Shown: positions 8,092 through 17,068, counted from the stretch's first letter. The stretch: 64,000 nt of DNA from Actinomyces oricola (GCF_004104015.1 NZ_RYFV01000001.1:1-64000), one strand, 5' to 3'. Numbers and translations are program-made. The notes: generated from the sequence alone by a model not told the origin.

Positions 8092-8715
8092 TCAGCGCAG
8101 GATCAGGCCCTGGGTGTGCGCGACGGCGTCGGCCAGGCGCCGGGCCACGTCCTCCCAGTTGGCGATGTTCCAGATGGCCTTGACGTAGTCGGCCTTCACA
8201 TTGAGGTAGTCCAGGTAGAAGGCGTGCTCCCACATGTCGACCATGAACAGCGGAATGGTGCCCACCGGGACATTGGCCTGCTGATCGAAGAGCTGGAAGA
8301 CCACGAGCCCCCCGGAGATCGAGTCGTAGGCCAGCACCGCCCAGCCCGAGCCCTGGATGCCCAGGGCGGTGGCCGTGAAGTGGGCCTGGAAGGCGGCGAA
8401 GGAGCCGAAGGAGTCCTTAATGGCCTCAGCCAGCTCGCCCTCGGGCTCACCGCCGCCACCGGGGGCGAGGTTGGTCCAGAAAACCGAGTGATTGGTGTGG
8501 CCGCCCAGGTTGAAGGCGAGGTTCTTCTCCCACAGGTTGATCGCGGCCAGATCCCCGCCGGCGCGGGCCGCCGCCAGGGCCTCCAGGGCGCCGTTGGCCC
8601 CGGTCACGTAGGCGGCGTGGTGACGGTCGTGGTGGAGCTCCATAATGCGCCCTGAGATGTGGGGCTCCAGGGCGGCGTAGTCATAGGGGAGCTCGGGGAG
8701 GGTGTAGACGGCCAT
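8092..8715 (-). CDS. sodA: Superoxide dismutase (Mn/Fe family)
   Basis: A 207-residue cytoplasmic enzyme that converts superoxide to oxygen and hydrogen peroxide. The metal ligands are all visible: His28 in MELHHDRHH, the His of GGHTNHSVFW, and the Asp and His of DMWEHAFYLDY. The length is normal. The GGHTNH and GSGWAVL segments favour manganese, but the metal cannot be fixed by sequence. AAAGGCAGGA precedes the start. Its presence is consistent with an oxygen-tolerant organism that also carries oxygen-sensitive pyruvate formate-lyase. Confidence 0.96.
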   Translation of the reverse strand: MAVYTLPELPYDYAALEPHISGRIMELHHDRHHAAYVTGANGALEALAAARAGGDLAAINLWEKNLAFNLGGHTNHSVFWTNLAPGGGGEPEGELAEAIKDSFGSFAAFQAHFTATALGIQGSGWAVLAYDSISGGLVVFQLFDQQANVPVGTIPLFMVDMWEHAFYLDYLNVKADYVKAIWNIANWEDVARRLADAVAHTQGLILR

Positions 8716-8873
8716 GGCGTCCTGCCTTTCGTCGAGGGATATGACTCCAGCCCAAGGCGTAGGACAGAAGTCCCAACGACGTCATCGTAGGCTCCCCTCC
8801 CACGAGCCGCCCAGAAGCGGGCGTGCGATTACACTGACCGCAGAACACCTCGCCACGCCCCATGGAGGACCGT

Positions 8874-9317
8874 ATGACTGACCAGGCAGCTCCCGCGCGA
8901 CTTGAGCTCCTCGTCTTCTCCGACGACTCCAGTGTGCGCCGCCAGGTCATTGAAGGCGTGGGCCGCCGCCCCGCCAAAGGCCTTCCCCTGGTGAACTGGA
9001 AGGAGGCCGCCACTGCCGAGGGCGTGCGCCTGGCCATGAAGGATCGCCGAGAGGAGGGCCTGGCCCCCTTCGACCTGCTGGTCCTGGATGCCGAGGCCAA
9101 GAAGTTCGGCGGTATGGGCTTGGCCCACGAGCTCTACACCGAGCTGGACGAGCGGCCCCCGGTGCTGCTGCTCACCGCCCGCCCCCAGGACAACTGGCTC
9201 TCGGCGTGGGCCAAGGCGGAGGCGGTCGTGCCCCGGCCCCTGGACCCGCTCAGCCTCCAGGAGGGTGTGGCCGCCGCCCTGCGCGCCCGCCCCGGCACCG
9301 TCGCGCCCGCCGGCTAG
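8874..9317 (+). CDS. Receiver-like (pseudo-response-regulator) protein
   Basis: A 147-residue protein with a CheY-like alpha/beta fold and no output domain. It starts LELLVFSDDSSVRRQV, has LLVLDAEAKKFGGMGL at the position of the phospho-acceptor loop, and PPVLLLTARPQDNW near the switch Thr. The sequence LVLDAEA keeps an Asp at the acceptor site, but the surrounding acidic pocket is weak. GGAGG at 8864-8868 sits five bases before ATG 8874; an ATG at 8862 overlaps this ribosome site and is rejected. No sensor kinase is adjacent. Similar stand-alone proteins occur in many actinobacteria; their role is not established to my knowledge. Confidence 0.75.
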   Translation: MTDQAAPARLELLVFSDDSSVRRQVIEGVGRRPAKGLPLVNWKEAATAEGVRLAMKDRREEGLAPFDLLVLDAEAKKFGGMGLAHELYTELDERPPVLLLTARPQDNWLSAWAKAEAVVPRPLDPLSLQEGVAAALRARPGTVAPAG

Positions 9318-9388
9318 GAGCGCGAGGACAGAGGAGACTAGGCACGGCTCCTTACTGCTCCTTGACTCCGCTCCTCGGGACTTGCTCC

Positions 9389-11080
9389 TCAGGGCCGGGC
9401 GTCTATGACCTTCTGGTGGCGGGCGGCCGCACCCACCGGCCAGGACAGCACCGAGGCGTCCCCCTCGACTTCCACCAGGCGCGCTCCAGCGTCGAGCACC
9501 CAGTTCGCCAACAGAAGCGTCTCTTCCACGCTCGCGGCCTGCCCCACGCGGTCGGGGCGCTCAACCACCTCCGCGCTGGCGCGCAGCGCCGCCACGGCCG
9601 GGCGCGGGTCCGCGCCCGGCGGCGTTAGGGCACTGCCGGCCAGGCGCCCCCAGCGCACCGCCACCAGCTCCCAGCCCCCGGCCTCACGGCGCCGGGCGGC
9701 AATGAGGTGGGGGCAGGCCAGTAGGGGGCGCGCCTTCTCCGCCCGCCTGACCCCCAGCAGCAGGGAGCGCAGGCGGCGCGTCCACACGCCGGCCTCCTCG
9801 AAGCGCTCCTGGGCGGCCAGGGTCTCGATTCGCTCCAGCAGCGGGGAGGCGACCAGGTCGATTTGCCCCGACAGGGCCAGACGAGCCAGCTGCGGGTCAG
9901 CAGGTTCGGGCCCACCAGCGGCCGCCCGCAGGCCGTGGCCGTCCCAGGTGCGCAGTCTCAGCACCGACTCCACGGCCCGCGCCGCCTCCTGGGCGGCCGA
10001 GCGCGAGGGGAAGGGGCCGATCGCTTCTGGGATCCGCTTGGTCTCCAGCACCGTGGTCAGGGCCAGGCGCGCCTGGGGGGAGGTGAGCAGTCGCAGCCAG
10101 GGCTGGCGGCGCGGGCTGCGTGAGCGGCGGTTGACCGGCGGATCCAGCTCGGCAATGAGTCGCAGCTCGCGCACGCGCGCCTCCAACTCGGTGGGGGTGG
10201 GGATAGCCCGCACGTGGACGGCCACATCGAGCATCTGGGCCACCTTGGTGCGGGTTTCGGCGGCGGTGAAGTAGGAGCGCACCCGGCGCCTGAGGTCCAC
10301 GGCGGAGCCCACATAGAGCACCTGGCCCGTGGGGGAGAGGAACTGGTAGACCCCCGGGCTGCGCGGCAACCCCTCGGCCAGGCGGCTCTTGGCGCGCCTC
10401 TTGGCGGGTACCGGGTCGCAGGCGGTGGCGAGGTCCTCTAAATGCGTCACCCCTAGGGGGGCCGCAGCCTCCAGGAGGGCGTGAAGAAGGTCGACGGTGG
10501 CGCGGGCGTCGTCCAGGGCGCGGTGGGTGGGGCGTCTGGGCGAACCAATGAAGGAGACGAGTGTGTCCAGGCGGTGGTTGGGGACGTCGCTGCGCGACCA
10601 GGTCTTGCGCGCCAACGCCAGGGTGTCCAGAACCCGGGGCTCAACCCACCCCAGGTCCAGGGCCCTGGCGGCCCCGCGCAGATGGCCGACGTCGAAGCGC
10701 GCATTGTGGGCGACCAGGACCGTGTCCTGACGGCTCAGGTGCGCCCATTGGAGGAAGGAGGTCAGGGCCTCGCCCACGGGCGGGGCGTCGACCACCATGG
10801 CATTGGTAATGCCGGTGAGCACCGTGATCTGCGCGGGTATGGCGATGCCGGGGTTGACCAGGGTGGTGAACTCGGCGTCGACCACCCCGCCGCGCACGCG
10901 CACCGCCCCGATTTCCGTCATGGCTTGAGCCCCGGGGGGCCCGCCGGTGGTCTCCAGATCGACGACGACGAACTCCACCTGGCCCAAGGGCGTGCCCATG
11001 TCCTCGAAGGTCGCCTGCACTCCCGGTGGAGGGCAGGGGCCCCTGGTCTCGGAGGGCGGCTGAAGCGCAGGAGGAACCAC
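9389..11080 (-). CDS. DEDDh exonuclease fused to a UvrC-like GIY-YIG domain
   Basis: A 563-residue two-domain nuclease. Residues about 35-205 are a DnaQ-type 3'-5' exonuclease with Exo I VVVDLETTG, Exo II VLVAHNARFDVGHLRG and Exo III HRALDDARATVDL. From about 235 a GIY-YIG domain like the UvrC N-terminus follows (PGVYQFLSPTGQVLYVGSA, then LRRRVRSYF). The C-terminal half has no recognised catalytic motif. The fusion is a known actinobacterial family, probably for DNA repair. The start is uncertain: GTG 11080 is the longest, GTG 11020 and ATG 10999 are alternatives, and none has a clear Shine-Dalgarno. Homologues begin shortly before TFEDMGTPL, which argues against ATG 10999. Confidence 0.88.
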   Translation of the reverse strand: MVPPALQPPSETRGPCPPPGVQATFEDMGTPLGQVEFVVVDLETTGGPPGAQAMTEIGAVRVRGGVVDAEFTTLVNPGIAIPAQITVLTGITNAMVVDAPPVGEALTSFLQWAHLSRQDTVLVAHNARFDVGHLRGAARALDLGWVEPRVLDTLALARKTWSRSDVPNHRLDTLVSFIGSPRRPTHRALDDARATVDLLHALLEAAAPLGVTHLEDLATACDPVPAKRRAKSRLAEGLPRSPGVYQFLSPTGQVLYVGSAVDLRRRVRSYFTAAETRTKVAQMLDVAVHVRAIPTPTELEARVRELRLIAELDPPVNRRSRSPRRQPWLRLLTSPQARLALTTVLETKRIPEAIGPFPSRSAAQEAARAVESVLRLRTWDGHGLRAAAGGPEPADPQLARLALSGQIDLVASPLLERIETLAAQERFEEAGVWTRRLRSLLLGVRRAEKARPLLACPHLIAARRREAGGWELVAVRWGRLAGSALTPPGADPRPAVAALRASAEVVERPDRVGQAASVEETLLLANWVLDAGARLVEVEGDASVLSWPVGAAARHQKVIDARP

Positions 11081-11232
11081 GGGTGCGAGGCTAGACTTCT
11101 AGGAGCAGCCCTTCCAGCACACCCTCGGGGAGGGCGACCGCCCCAGCGCCCCTCCAGCAGGGGCATTCCCCGCGTCGAGTGCGGGTGCCGGGTCGGTACT
11201 ATGAGCCGTCGCCGAGTCAGCAGGAGGCCCCC

Positions 11233-12138
11233 GTGGGATACCGAGGCATTAAGACCGCCGTCGGCCCGGCCCTGGAGATCCTCTACCAGCCCTGGATCCG
11301 CGGGGAGGAGAACATTCCCGCAGAGGGGGCGGCGATCCTGGCCTCCAACCACCTGGCGGTGATCGACTCCTTCTTCCTGCCACTGCTGGTGGACCGGGAG
11401 GTCGCCTTCATCGGTAAGTCCGACTACTTCACCGGCAAGGGCGTCAAGGGCTGGGCGGTGAAGAACTTCATGAAGACCGTCGGCACCATCCCCGTGGACC
11501 GCTCCGGCGGCAAGGCCTCCCAGGCCGCCCTTCAGGCCGGTATTGACCGTCTGCGGGCCGGGGAACTCTTCGGCATCTACCCCGAGGGCACGCGCAGCCC
11601 CGACGGGCGCCTCTACCGGGGCAAGACCGGGGTGGCCCGCATCGCCCTGGCCACCAGTGCCCCAGTCATCCCCGTGGCCATGATCGACTCCAACCTGGCC
11701 CAGCCCATTGGCCAGGTCATCCCCTCCACTCGCCACCGCGTGGGCATTGTGGTCGGTGAGCCCCTGGACTTCTCCCGCTACAAGGGCTTGGAGAACGACC
11801 GCTTCGTGCTGCGCTCCATCACCGACGAGATCATGTACGCCCTCATGTCCCTGTCCGGCCAGGAGTACGTGGACCTATATGCGGCGGACGTCAAGAAGGC
11901 CATGAGCGCGGAGAAGAAGAGCGCCGACGAGGTCGTCACCGAGATGCTGGCGGCCCAGGCGCTGCGCCGGCCCGCCGCCGCCCCCGTGGCGGCACCCGGC
12001 GGCCGGCCCGTCCCCGACGTGACCGTCCCCGAGCCGCCCGAGATTGACGAGCCGGTCGGTGAGGCTGACGGGGAGCTGGCCGGGGGCGACGGCGAGCCGC
12101 TGGCGGGTTCCGGCGGGGCTTCCTCGGCGGAGTCCTGA
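11233..12138 (+). CDS. plsC: 1-acyl-glycerol-3-phosphate acyltransferase (PlsC family)
   Basis: A 301-residue membrane-associated acyltransferase that makes phosphatidic acid from lysophosphatidic acid. The catalytic motif is SNHLAVIDSFF (NHxxxxD), the substrate motif is YPEGTRS, and VIPVAM follows. After the catalytic core (about 1-215) there is a long Ala/Pro/Glu/Gly-rich tail (about 240-301) that is probably disordered. GTG 11233 is chosen because CAGGAGG lies five bases upstream. A TACTAT hexamer near 11199 could be the promoter. It diverges from the DEDDh nuclease gene. Confidence 0.92.
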   Translation: MGYRGIKTAVGPALEILYQPWIRGEENIPAEGAAILASNHLAVIDSFFLPLLVDREVAFIGKSDYFTGKGVKGWAVKNFMKTVGTIPVDRSGGKASQAALQAGIDRLRAGELFGIYPEGTRSPDGRLYRGKTGVARIALATSAPVIPVAMIDSNLAQPIGQVIPSTRHRVGIVVGEPLDFSRYKGLENDRFVLRSITDEIMYALMSLSGQEYVDLYAADVKKAMSAEKKSADEVVTEMLAAQALRRPAAAPVAAPGGRPVPDVTVPEPPEIDEPVGEADGELAGGDGEPLAGSGGASSAES

Positions 12139-12219
12139 GCCCGTCGGGGGGCGGGCATAGGTCATCAAACCCCGCTGACCAGCCTTGATCGGTCAGTGCC
12201 GGTGCGCGACCATGACCGC

Positions 12220-12705
12220 ATGGACCTGCCCAGCCTCCTGTACGCGGCCACGATCGTTTACACCGCGGTGCTCGCCGGATTCATGATCTCCTACGTCGTG
12301 ACCATGGGCGCCTTCTTCACCCATACCCTGAGCCACGGCAAGCGCGCCGAACTGCAGCATCTCCTCCTGCCCTTCAACGACGATGAGCGGGCCTCGACCA
12401 AGTACGCCGCGTGGGTTCTGGGGCAGGTGGTGGTCGCGGCGGCATCCCTCATCGCCGGGCTGCTCTCCGACGCCGCCGACCGGCCCTTGGGCGCGCAGAT
12501 CTTCGCCGTCGCCGCCATGCCCCTGTGGTACGCGATTCACGTCGGCTCGGGCTTCGCCCGCACCGAGCACCTGGCCGAAGGCGGCCCATCGGAGGTGCCC
12601 GATGAGGTCATCCGGCGCTTCATCCGCCTCAACCTCCCCATACACGGCGTTTACGCGGCCGTTTACCTCGTGGCGGCCGGCTGGCTGCTCGCAGGCGTAC
12701 TGTGA
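12220..12705 (+). CDS. Small integral membrane protein of unknown function
   Basis: About 161 residues with four predicted membrane segments (near residues 6-28, 55-75, 85-105 and 138-158), separated by a charged loop rich in His and Arg (THTLSHGKRAELQHLLLPFN). I do not recognise the family. The start is uncertain: ATG 12220 begins MDLPSLLYAATIVYTAV, a sensible membrane start, but in-frame GTGs at 12196 and 12202 are possible. None has a good ribosome site. It lies between plsC and the phosphofructokinase gene, on the same strand, with no clear functional link. Confidence 0.6.
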   Translation: MDLPSLLYAATIVYTAVLAGFMISYVVTMGAFFTHTLSHGKRAELQHLLLPFNDDERASTKYAAWVLGQVVVAAASLIAGLLSDAADRPLGAQIFAVAAMPLWYAIHVGSGFARTEHLAEGGPSEVPDEVIRRFIRLNLPIHGVYAAVYLVAAGWLLAGVL

Positions 12706-12859
12706 GGGGAAGCGCAGTCGACCGTGCGCACGTGCACTCCCCGGCCTCGACCAGCAGGACATATCGACTTGAGCGCTCATGCGCGCGGCGAAGCGCGCCC
12801 CCGCCCCCGGCCGTCTGAAAACGATCCCCCAGTCCCTGCCCGCGGCGAGCGATGGCACG

Positions 12860-12865
12860 TAGACT
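12860..12865 (+). promoter_or_regulatory. -10 element (TAGACT) upstream of the phosphofructokinase gene
   Basis: TAGACT fits TAnnnT. Transcription would begin near 12873. An in-frame ATG at 12874, eight bases after the hexamer, could give a leaderless product 23 residues longer. The conserved protein start at 12943 has its own GAAAGG ribosome site and is preferred. Confidence 0.45.
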
Positions 12866-12942
12866 GACGCCCAATGCGGCGCGCGCCGCACAATTCCGGC
12901 TGGGGCCCACGCCCCGCGAGTCCACAACCTGAAAGGTTCCCG

Positions 12943-14172
12943 ATGTCGATCCGTCGCGTCGCCCTTCTCACCGCGGGCGGTTTCGCCCCTTGCCTGTCCG
13001 CCGCCGTCGGCGACCTCATCGAGCGCTACACCGAGGTCGCTCCCGACGTCGAGATCATCGCCTACCAGTACGGCTACCACGGCCTGCTGACCGGAAACTA
13101 TATTGTCATTGACGCCGAGGCCCGCAAGAACGCCGGCGTTCTGCGCTCCTACGGCGGCTCGCCGATCGGCAACTCCCGCGTCAAGCTCACCAACGCCAAG
13201 AACCTGGTGGAGCGCGGACTCGTCGCCGAGGGCGTCAACCCCCTGGAATTCGCCGCCGAGCAGTTGCGCAAAGACGGCGTGGACGTCCTGCACACCATTG
13301 GCGGGGATGACACCAACACCACCGCCGCCGACCTGGCCGCCTACCTCCACGAGAACAACTACGAGCTCACCGTTGTGGGCCTGCCCAAGACCATTGACAA
13401 CGACGTCGTCCCCATCCGCCAGTCCCTGGGCGCCTGGACCGCCGCGGAGGAGGGCGCCCGCTTCGCCTTCAACGTCATTGGTGAGCACCGCTCCAACCCG
13501 CGCATGCTCATCGTCCACGAGTGCATGGGCCGCAACTGCGGCTACCTCACCGCCGAGACCGCCCGCCGCTACCACGAACTGCTCAAGACTAAGCAGTGGG
13601 CGCCCTCGCTGGGCCTGACCAGGGAGCGCTGGGACGTCCACGCCGTCTTCGTCCCGGAGGCCAAGCTGGACATCGCCGCCGAGGCCGAGCGCCTTAAGGC
13701 CATTATGGACGAGCAGGGCAACGTCAACATCTTCCTGTCCGAGGGCGCCGGCGTCCCCGAGATCATTGCGGAGATGGAGGCGGCCGGCCAGGAGGTTCAG
13801 CGCGACCCCTTCGGCCACGTCAAGCTCGACACCATCAACCCCGGCCAGTGGTTCGCCAAGCAGTTCGCCGAGCTCATTGGCGCCGAGAAGGTCATGGTGC
13901 AGAAGTCCGGCTACTACTCGCGCGCCGCGGCCGCCAATGCCGAGGACCTCGACCTCATTAAGCAGATGTGCGACCTGGCCGTCGAGTGCGCTCAGCGCGG
14001 CGAGTCCGGTGTCATCGGCCAGGACGAGGAGAACAACGACGAGCTGACCGCCATCGCCTTCCCGCGCATTGCCGGCGCCAAGCCCTTCGACATCACCCAG
14101 CCCTGGTTCGCCGCTCTCATGACCGAGATCGGCCAGAGCGTCGAGCCGGCGGACACCCCCGCCGAGCACTGA
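12943..14172 (+). CDS. pfp: Pyrophosphate-dependent 6-phosphofructokinase
   Basis: A 409-residue glycolytic enzyme that interconverts fructose 6-phosphate and fructose 1,6-bisphosphate using PPi. The fold starts VALLTAGGFAPCLSAAV. The diagnostic TIGGDDTNTTA has the second Asp of GGDD where ATP enzymes carry Gly, and PKTIDND supplies the Lys that goes with PPi use. The MGRNCGYLTAE and GYYSRAA segments are substrate-site sequences. The PPi reaction is reversible, so it can serve both glycolysis and gluconeogenesis and save ATP in fermentation, in keeping with the pyruvate formate-lyase operon. ATG 12943 has GAAAGG upstream. Codons are strongly C-ending, as in a highly expressed gene. Confidence 0.93.
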   Translation: MSIRRVALLTAGGFAPCLSAAVGDLIERYTEVAPDVEIIAYQYGYHGLLTGNYIVIDAEARKNAGVLRSYGGSPIGNSRVKLTNAKNLVERGLVAEGVNPLEFAAEQLRKDGVDVLHTIGGDDTNTTAADLAAYLHENNYELTVVGLPKTIDNDVVPIRQSLGAWTAAEEGARFAFNVIGEHRSNPRMLIVHECMGRNCGYLTAETARRYHELLKTKQWAPSLGLTRERWDVHAVFVPEAKLDIAAEAERLKAIMDEQGNVNIFLSEGAGVPEIIAEMEAAGQEVQRDPFGHVKLDTINPGQWFAKQFAELIGAEKVMVQKSGYYSRAAAANAEDLDLIKQMCDLAVECAQRGESGVIGQDEENNDELTAIAFPRIAGAKPFDITQPWFAALMTEIGQSVEPADTPAEH

Positions 14173-14208
14173 GACCGAGCCGGTAAACCGGCACGGCCCA
14201 TCACCTGC

Positions 14209-14248
14209 TGGGGCCGATGGCGCAGCGAAAGCCACGCCATCGGCCCCA
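14209..14248 (+). terminator. Hairpin terminator after the phosphofructokinase gene
   Basis: A perfect 14-bp stem (TGGGGCCGATGGCG and its complement) has a 12-base loop. It starts 37 bases after the stop codon. Strong, without a clear U-tract. Confidence 0.8.
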
Positions 14249-14379
14249 AGGCATGCTTTAACGGGCCGCGAATACCGGCGCGCTGGAGTGAATGGCGATT
14301 CTCGAGCGGCCCCAAAAGGACAGGAAGTAACCCTTGTGTAAGGTCGATTCGCGCCCGATCGGAATGCTTGGATGGGCTC

Positions 14380-16983
14380 GTGAGCCACAGCCCCGCCGAG
14401 AGTGCCCCTGAACCGTCTGCCGAATCGCCCAATAGTCCGTCGTCTGCCGCGCCGGACAACGGTAGTGCCTCTGACCCTGAGGTGTCGTCATCAAATCGTC
14501 CGGTACTGACGGCGGACCAGGTGCCGTCACCGTCCACTCCGGACACTGCCGCGAATACCACTGCGGCCAGCCCTGAACCATCTGCCGGCAGTCCTGAACC
14601 GGCTGCGGCCAGCCCTGAAGCGTCTGCCGGCAGTCCTGAACCGGCTGCGGTCGGTTCTGAAGCGTCTGCCGGCAGTCCTGAACCGGCTGCGGCCAGTCCG
14701 GAACCGTCTGCCGGCAGTCCAGATAATGGCCCCGGGCCGGCTGCGGGCAGTGGCGATGAAGGTGACGTTGAGGATGCCACTGTGGTTGATCCTCTACGCG
14801 CCACCGCAAGTGGCGGCGTTGCTGATGAGGCGGCGCAGGTTCCTGCTGACGGGGTAGCGGCACCGGCTCCTCCTGGTTCGGTGTCGGCTGCTGATCAAGT
14901 GCCGGTGTCTCCCGGGTCGGGTGCCGTGCCGGCCGGTTCGGTGACTGGTTCTCCCTATATTGCGGTGTCGCCCTCCACCCCCGCGCCCGCTCCTTCCACC
15001 CCCACGCCCGCCCCGGCACCATTGCCGTCCGCTGGTGCGGCTTCTGGGGGTGTGCCGCGTCGTCGGCGCCCCAGGGCGCTGGCTGTTGTGATGACTTTTG
15101 TGCTTGTCATTGCCGCCGGTGTGGGTGTTGGTTGGTGGGCGGGTAATCGTGGTGGTCTGGGTGATTTTCGGCGGCCGCCGACCGTGGTTTCTATTGTTGA
15201 CTTTTCCATGGTGGCGGGCAGTGAGCAGGTTCAGGCTACTAGTGCTCCGGTGCTGCGTTCGGGTGATACCTCGATTATGCGTATGCGCGCCGGCGACCAG
15301 GAGTTGCTCAGCGCGGTCGATGTAGCGGGTTCGAGTAGTTATCCTTTATGGACGATTCCTTTGCCGTCGGGCACTGATCCTTGCTGGGTGGATGGTGACA
15401 TTGTGCACTGCGGTGACGGTGTTGCTGTTGATGCCGGTAGTGGTCATCCGCGAGGGGATGCGGCTTCGGCGGGGGCGGGCGCCGCTCCCGAGCCGGGTTT
15501 TACGAGTGCGCTGTTGACGGAAACTGCTAGCGCGCAGGTTCCTTATGCTCTTAGCGGCAGTGGTTCGGTGGTGGATGCGGCCGGTAATGCGGTGGAGGGC
15601 CTGGCATTGGGGTCTTCGGTGTGGGGCGTTCCGGCTCGGGTCTCGCGGAGCGTGGCGGGGATTGAGGTGCCTGGGAAGCGCGATATTTGGGTCCTGTGCG
15701 ATGGGGCTGTGGTGGCTGCCGTTGAGGGTACCGGGGTCCTGTGGTCGGTTGATTTGGTTGAGGGCAGTGCGGAGATTAATGGGTTCGTTGATGGGGGCAG
15801 TCCGCGTTGGCTGGTGGGTGATGCCCTGGTCATGGGGACTCCTTCGGGTGTGGTGGCCTGGGATCTTGATGATGGCCGGGAGTCGTGGCGGATTGATGTT
15901 CCTTTGAATTCGTGGACCTCTGATGATCAGTATCTTTATTTGTGGTCGAATGATTCGTTGAGTGTGGCTGATCTTGCTCAACCGGTGGATGATTCGGTTA
16001 CTGAGGTCACTGCTGTTGCTCAGCACCGGGAGGTGGCCCCGGGCGAGGACGAGCTCATGAACGCCACCTTGGAGGTCCCCGAGCGCTGCGGCCTGGAAGT
16101 ACCGCCCAGGGAGGCTTCCAGGCAGGGGCGGGCGACAATCGCCTTTGTAGACGGGACGGCCACCGGCGCTCCTCCGCTCTACGCCTCGACGCTCATTAAG
16201 GACGTCAGCTCCACGGTCTTTAACGGCCGACCCGCGGCCGTCGTCATTATCAACTGCGCTTACGGGACTCCCTACAGCGATGATGCGGTGATGGTTTATA
16301 ACCCTGATCTGGAGCTTGTCGCCGTCCTCGAACCGCTGTGGCAAAAGGCCTCGCTTGGCGGGCGGATCGATGATTTTAATATTACTTCTTTGACCGCTTT
16401 CGGGGAGTCCTTCCACCTGACCTGGGACGGTATTGGCCTGTACGGGGATGAGCCCAGCCACTTCGGCTACAAGTCCGGTAGTGCGGATGGGGACTTCGTC
16501 TGGGATGGCCAGGACTTCGTGGTCACTGATGTCTTGTTCCACACCCCTCAGGGGGATGTGCGCATGCCGGAGGTTTCCGCCGTGCAGGACTTCGCCACGG
16601 CGATCAGTATTGGGGATGACGCGACTGCTTCACAGAGCGCCACACCGGAGGCCATGGCCTCACTGTCCGATAAGATACATACCGTGGCGGCTGTTCGAGA
16701 GACGGTGCGCGAGTTCGTGTTCGCCCCGGGCGTGACTGTTGAGGAATGCGCGTTCGTGCCGCCCACCTGGTCAGAATCGAATACCGTCTACTTCCCTTCG
16801 GGAAAGAAAATCATTTTAAACCCTCCCTCCGAGACGCAGGGCGGTGATGTTATTTGCGCCACCACGGGCAGTTCCCACGACATCCCCGGATCAGACGGAT
16901 ACCAGGCGTGGATCCTCTTGCACCCTCACGAGGACGGCACCTTTGAGGCTTATAAGTTCAACTCCTACGCCGTGTTCTGTTGA
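14380..16983 (+). CDS. Large membrane-anchored protein with Pro/Ser repeat region and PQQ-like exterior domain
   Basis: About 867 residues. Residues 1-220 are Pro/Ser/Ala/Glu rich and include 14-residue repeats. A single membrane segment lies near residues 230-255 (RALAVVMTFVLVIAAGVGVG), preceded by RRRRPR, so the repeat region is cytoplasmic and the large C-terminal part is outside. The exterior (about 265-600) has repeated SLYPLWTIPLP-, GVLWSVDL- and GRESWRIDV-like strands typical of PQQ-type beta-propeller proteins. A second Cys-containing domain ends in AVFC. From about 14.8 to 16.02 kb codons end often in T or G, then return to C-ending, so the gene looks mosaic. The start is uncertain: GTG 14380 or TTG 14368. 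Function unknown. Confidence 0.75.
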   Translation: MSHSPAESAPEPSAESPNSPSSAAPDNGSASDPEVSSSNRPVLTADQVPSPSTPDTAANTTAASPEPSAGSPEPAAASPEASAGSPEPAAVGSEASAGSPEPAAASPEPSAGSPDNGPGPAAGSGDEGDVEDATVVDPLRATASGGVADEAAQVPADGVAAPAPPGSVSAADQVPVSPGSGAVPAGSVTGSPYIAVSPSTPAPAPSTPTPAPAPLPSAGAASGGVPRRRRPRALAVVMTFVLVIAAGVGVGWWAGNRGGLGDFRRPPTVVSIVDFSMVAGSEQVQATSAPVLRSGDTSIMRMRAGDQELLSAVDVAGSSSYPLWTIPLPSGTDPCWVDGDIVHCGDGVAVDAGSGHPRGDAASAGAGAAPEPGFTSALLTETASAQVPYALSGSGSVVDAAGNAVEGLALGSSVWGVPARVSRSVAGIEVPGKRDIWVLCDGAVVAAVEGTGVLWSVDLVEGSAEINGFVDGGSPRWLVGDALVMGTPSGVVAWDLDDGRESWRIDVPLNSWTSDDQYLYLWSNDSLSVADLAQPVDDSVTEVTAVAQHREVAPGEDELMNATLEVPERCGLEVPPREASRQGRATIAFVDGTATGAPPLYASTLIKDVSSTVFNGRPAAVVIINCAYGTPYSDDAVMVYNPDLELVAVLEPLWQKASLGGRIDDFNITSLTAFGESFHLTWDGIGLYGDEPSHFGYKSGSADGDFVWDGQDFVVTDVLFHTPQGDVRMPEVSAVQDFATAISIGDDATASQSATPEAMASLSDKIHTVAAVRETVREFVFAPGVTVEECAFVPPTWSESNTVYFPSGKKIILNPPSETQGGDVICATTGSSHDIPGSDGYQAWILLHPHEDGTFEAYKFNSYAVFC
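14569..14721 (+). repeat. 42-bp tandem repeats encoding 14-residue Pro/Ser units
   Basis: Three full 42-bp units start at 14569, 14611 and 14653, and a partial fourth starts at 14695. They encode SPEPSAGSPEPAAA with small variations (SPEASAGSPEPAAV, GSEASAGSPEPAAA). The unit preserves frame, so length variation between strains is expected. The encoded stretch lies on the cytoplasmic side of the membrane segment. Confidence 0.88.
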
Positions 16984-17068
16984 AGGCCACCGGGCCCGCC
17001 CCCGGGCACGCCGGCGGTGAGTCGGGTCCGTCATATGGCGGGCCTGGGGTCGTGGCGGGCCCGTGACC

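Noticed and set aside
9316-9375. Terminator between the receiver-like gene and the DEDDh nuclease gene
   Set aside because: Only a 7-bp pairing with a 46-base loop is possible, too weak to call.
12193-14388. Open frame of about 731 codons on the minus strand opposite the phosphofructokinase gene
   Set aside because: Antisense artefact of G/C-ending codons; no recognisable protein features.
14569-14721. CRISPR array
   Set aside because: The repeats are contiguous without spacers, in frame and coding for Pro/Ser units; no cas gene is present.
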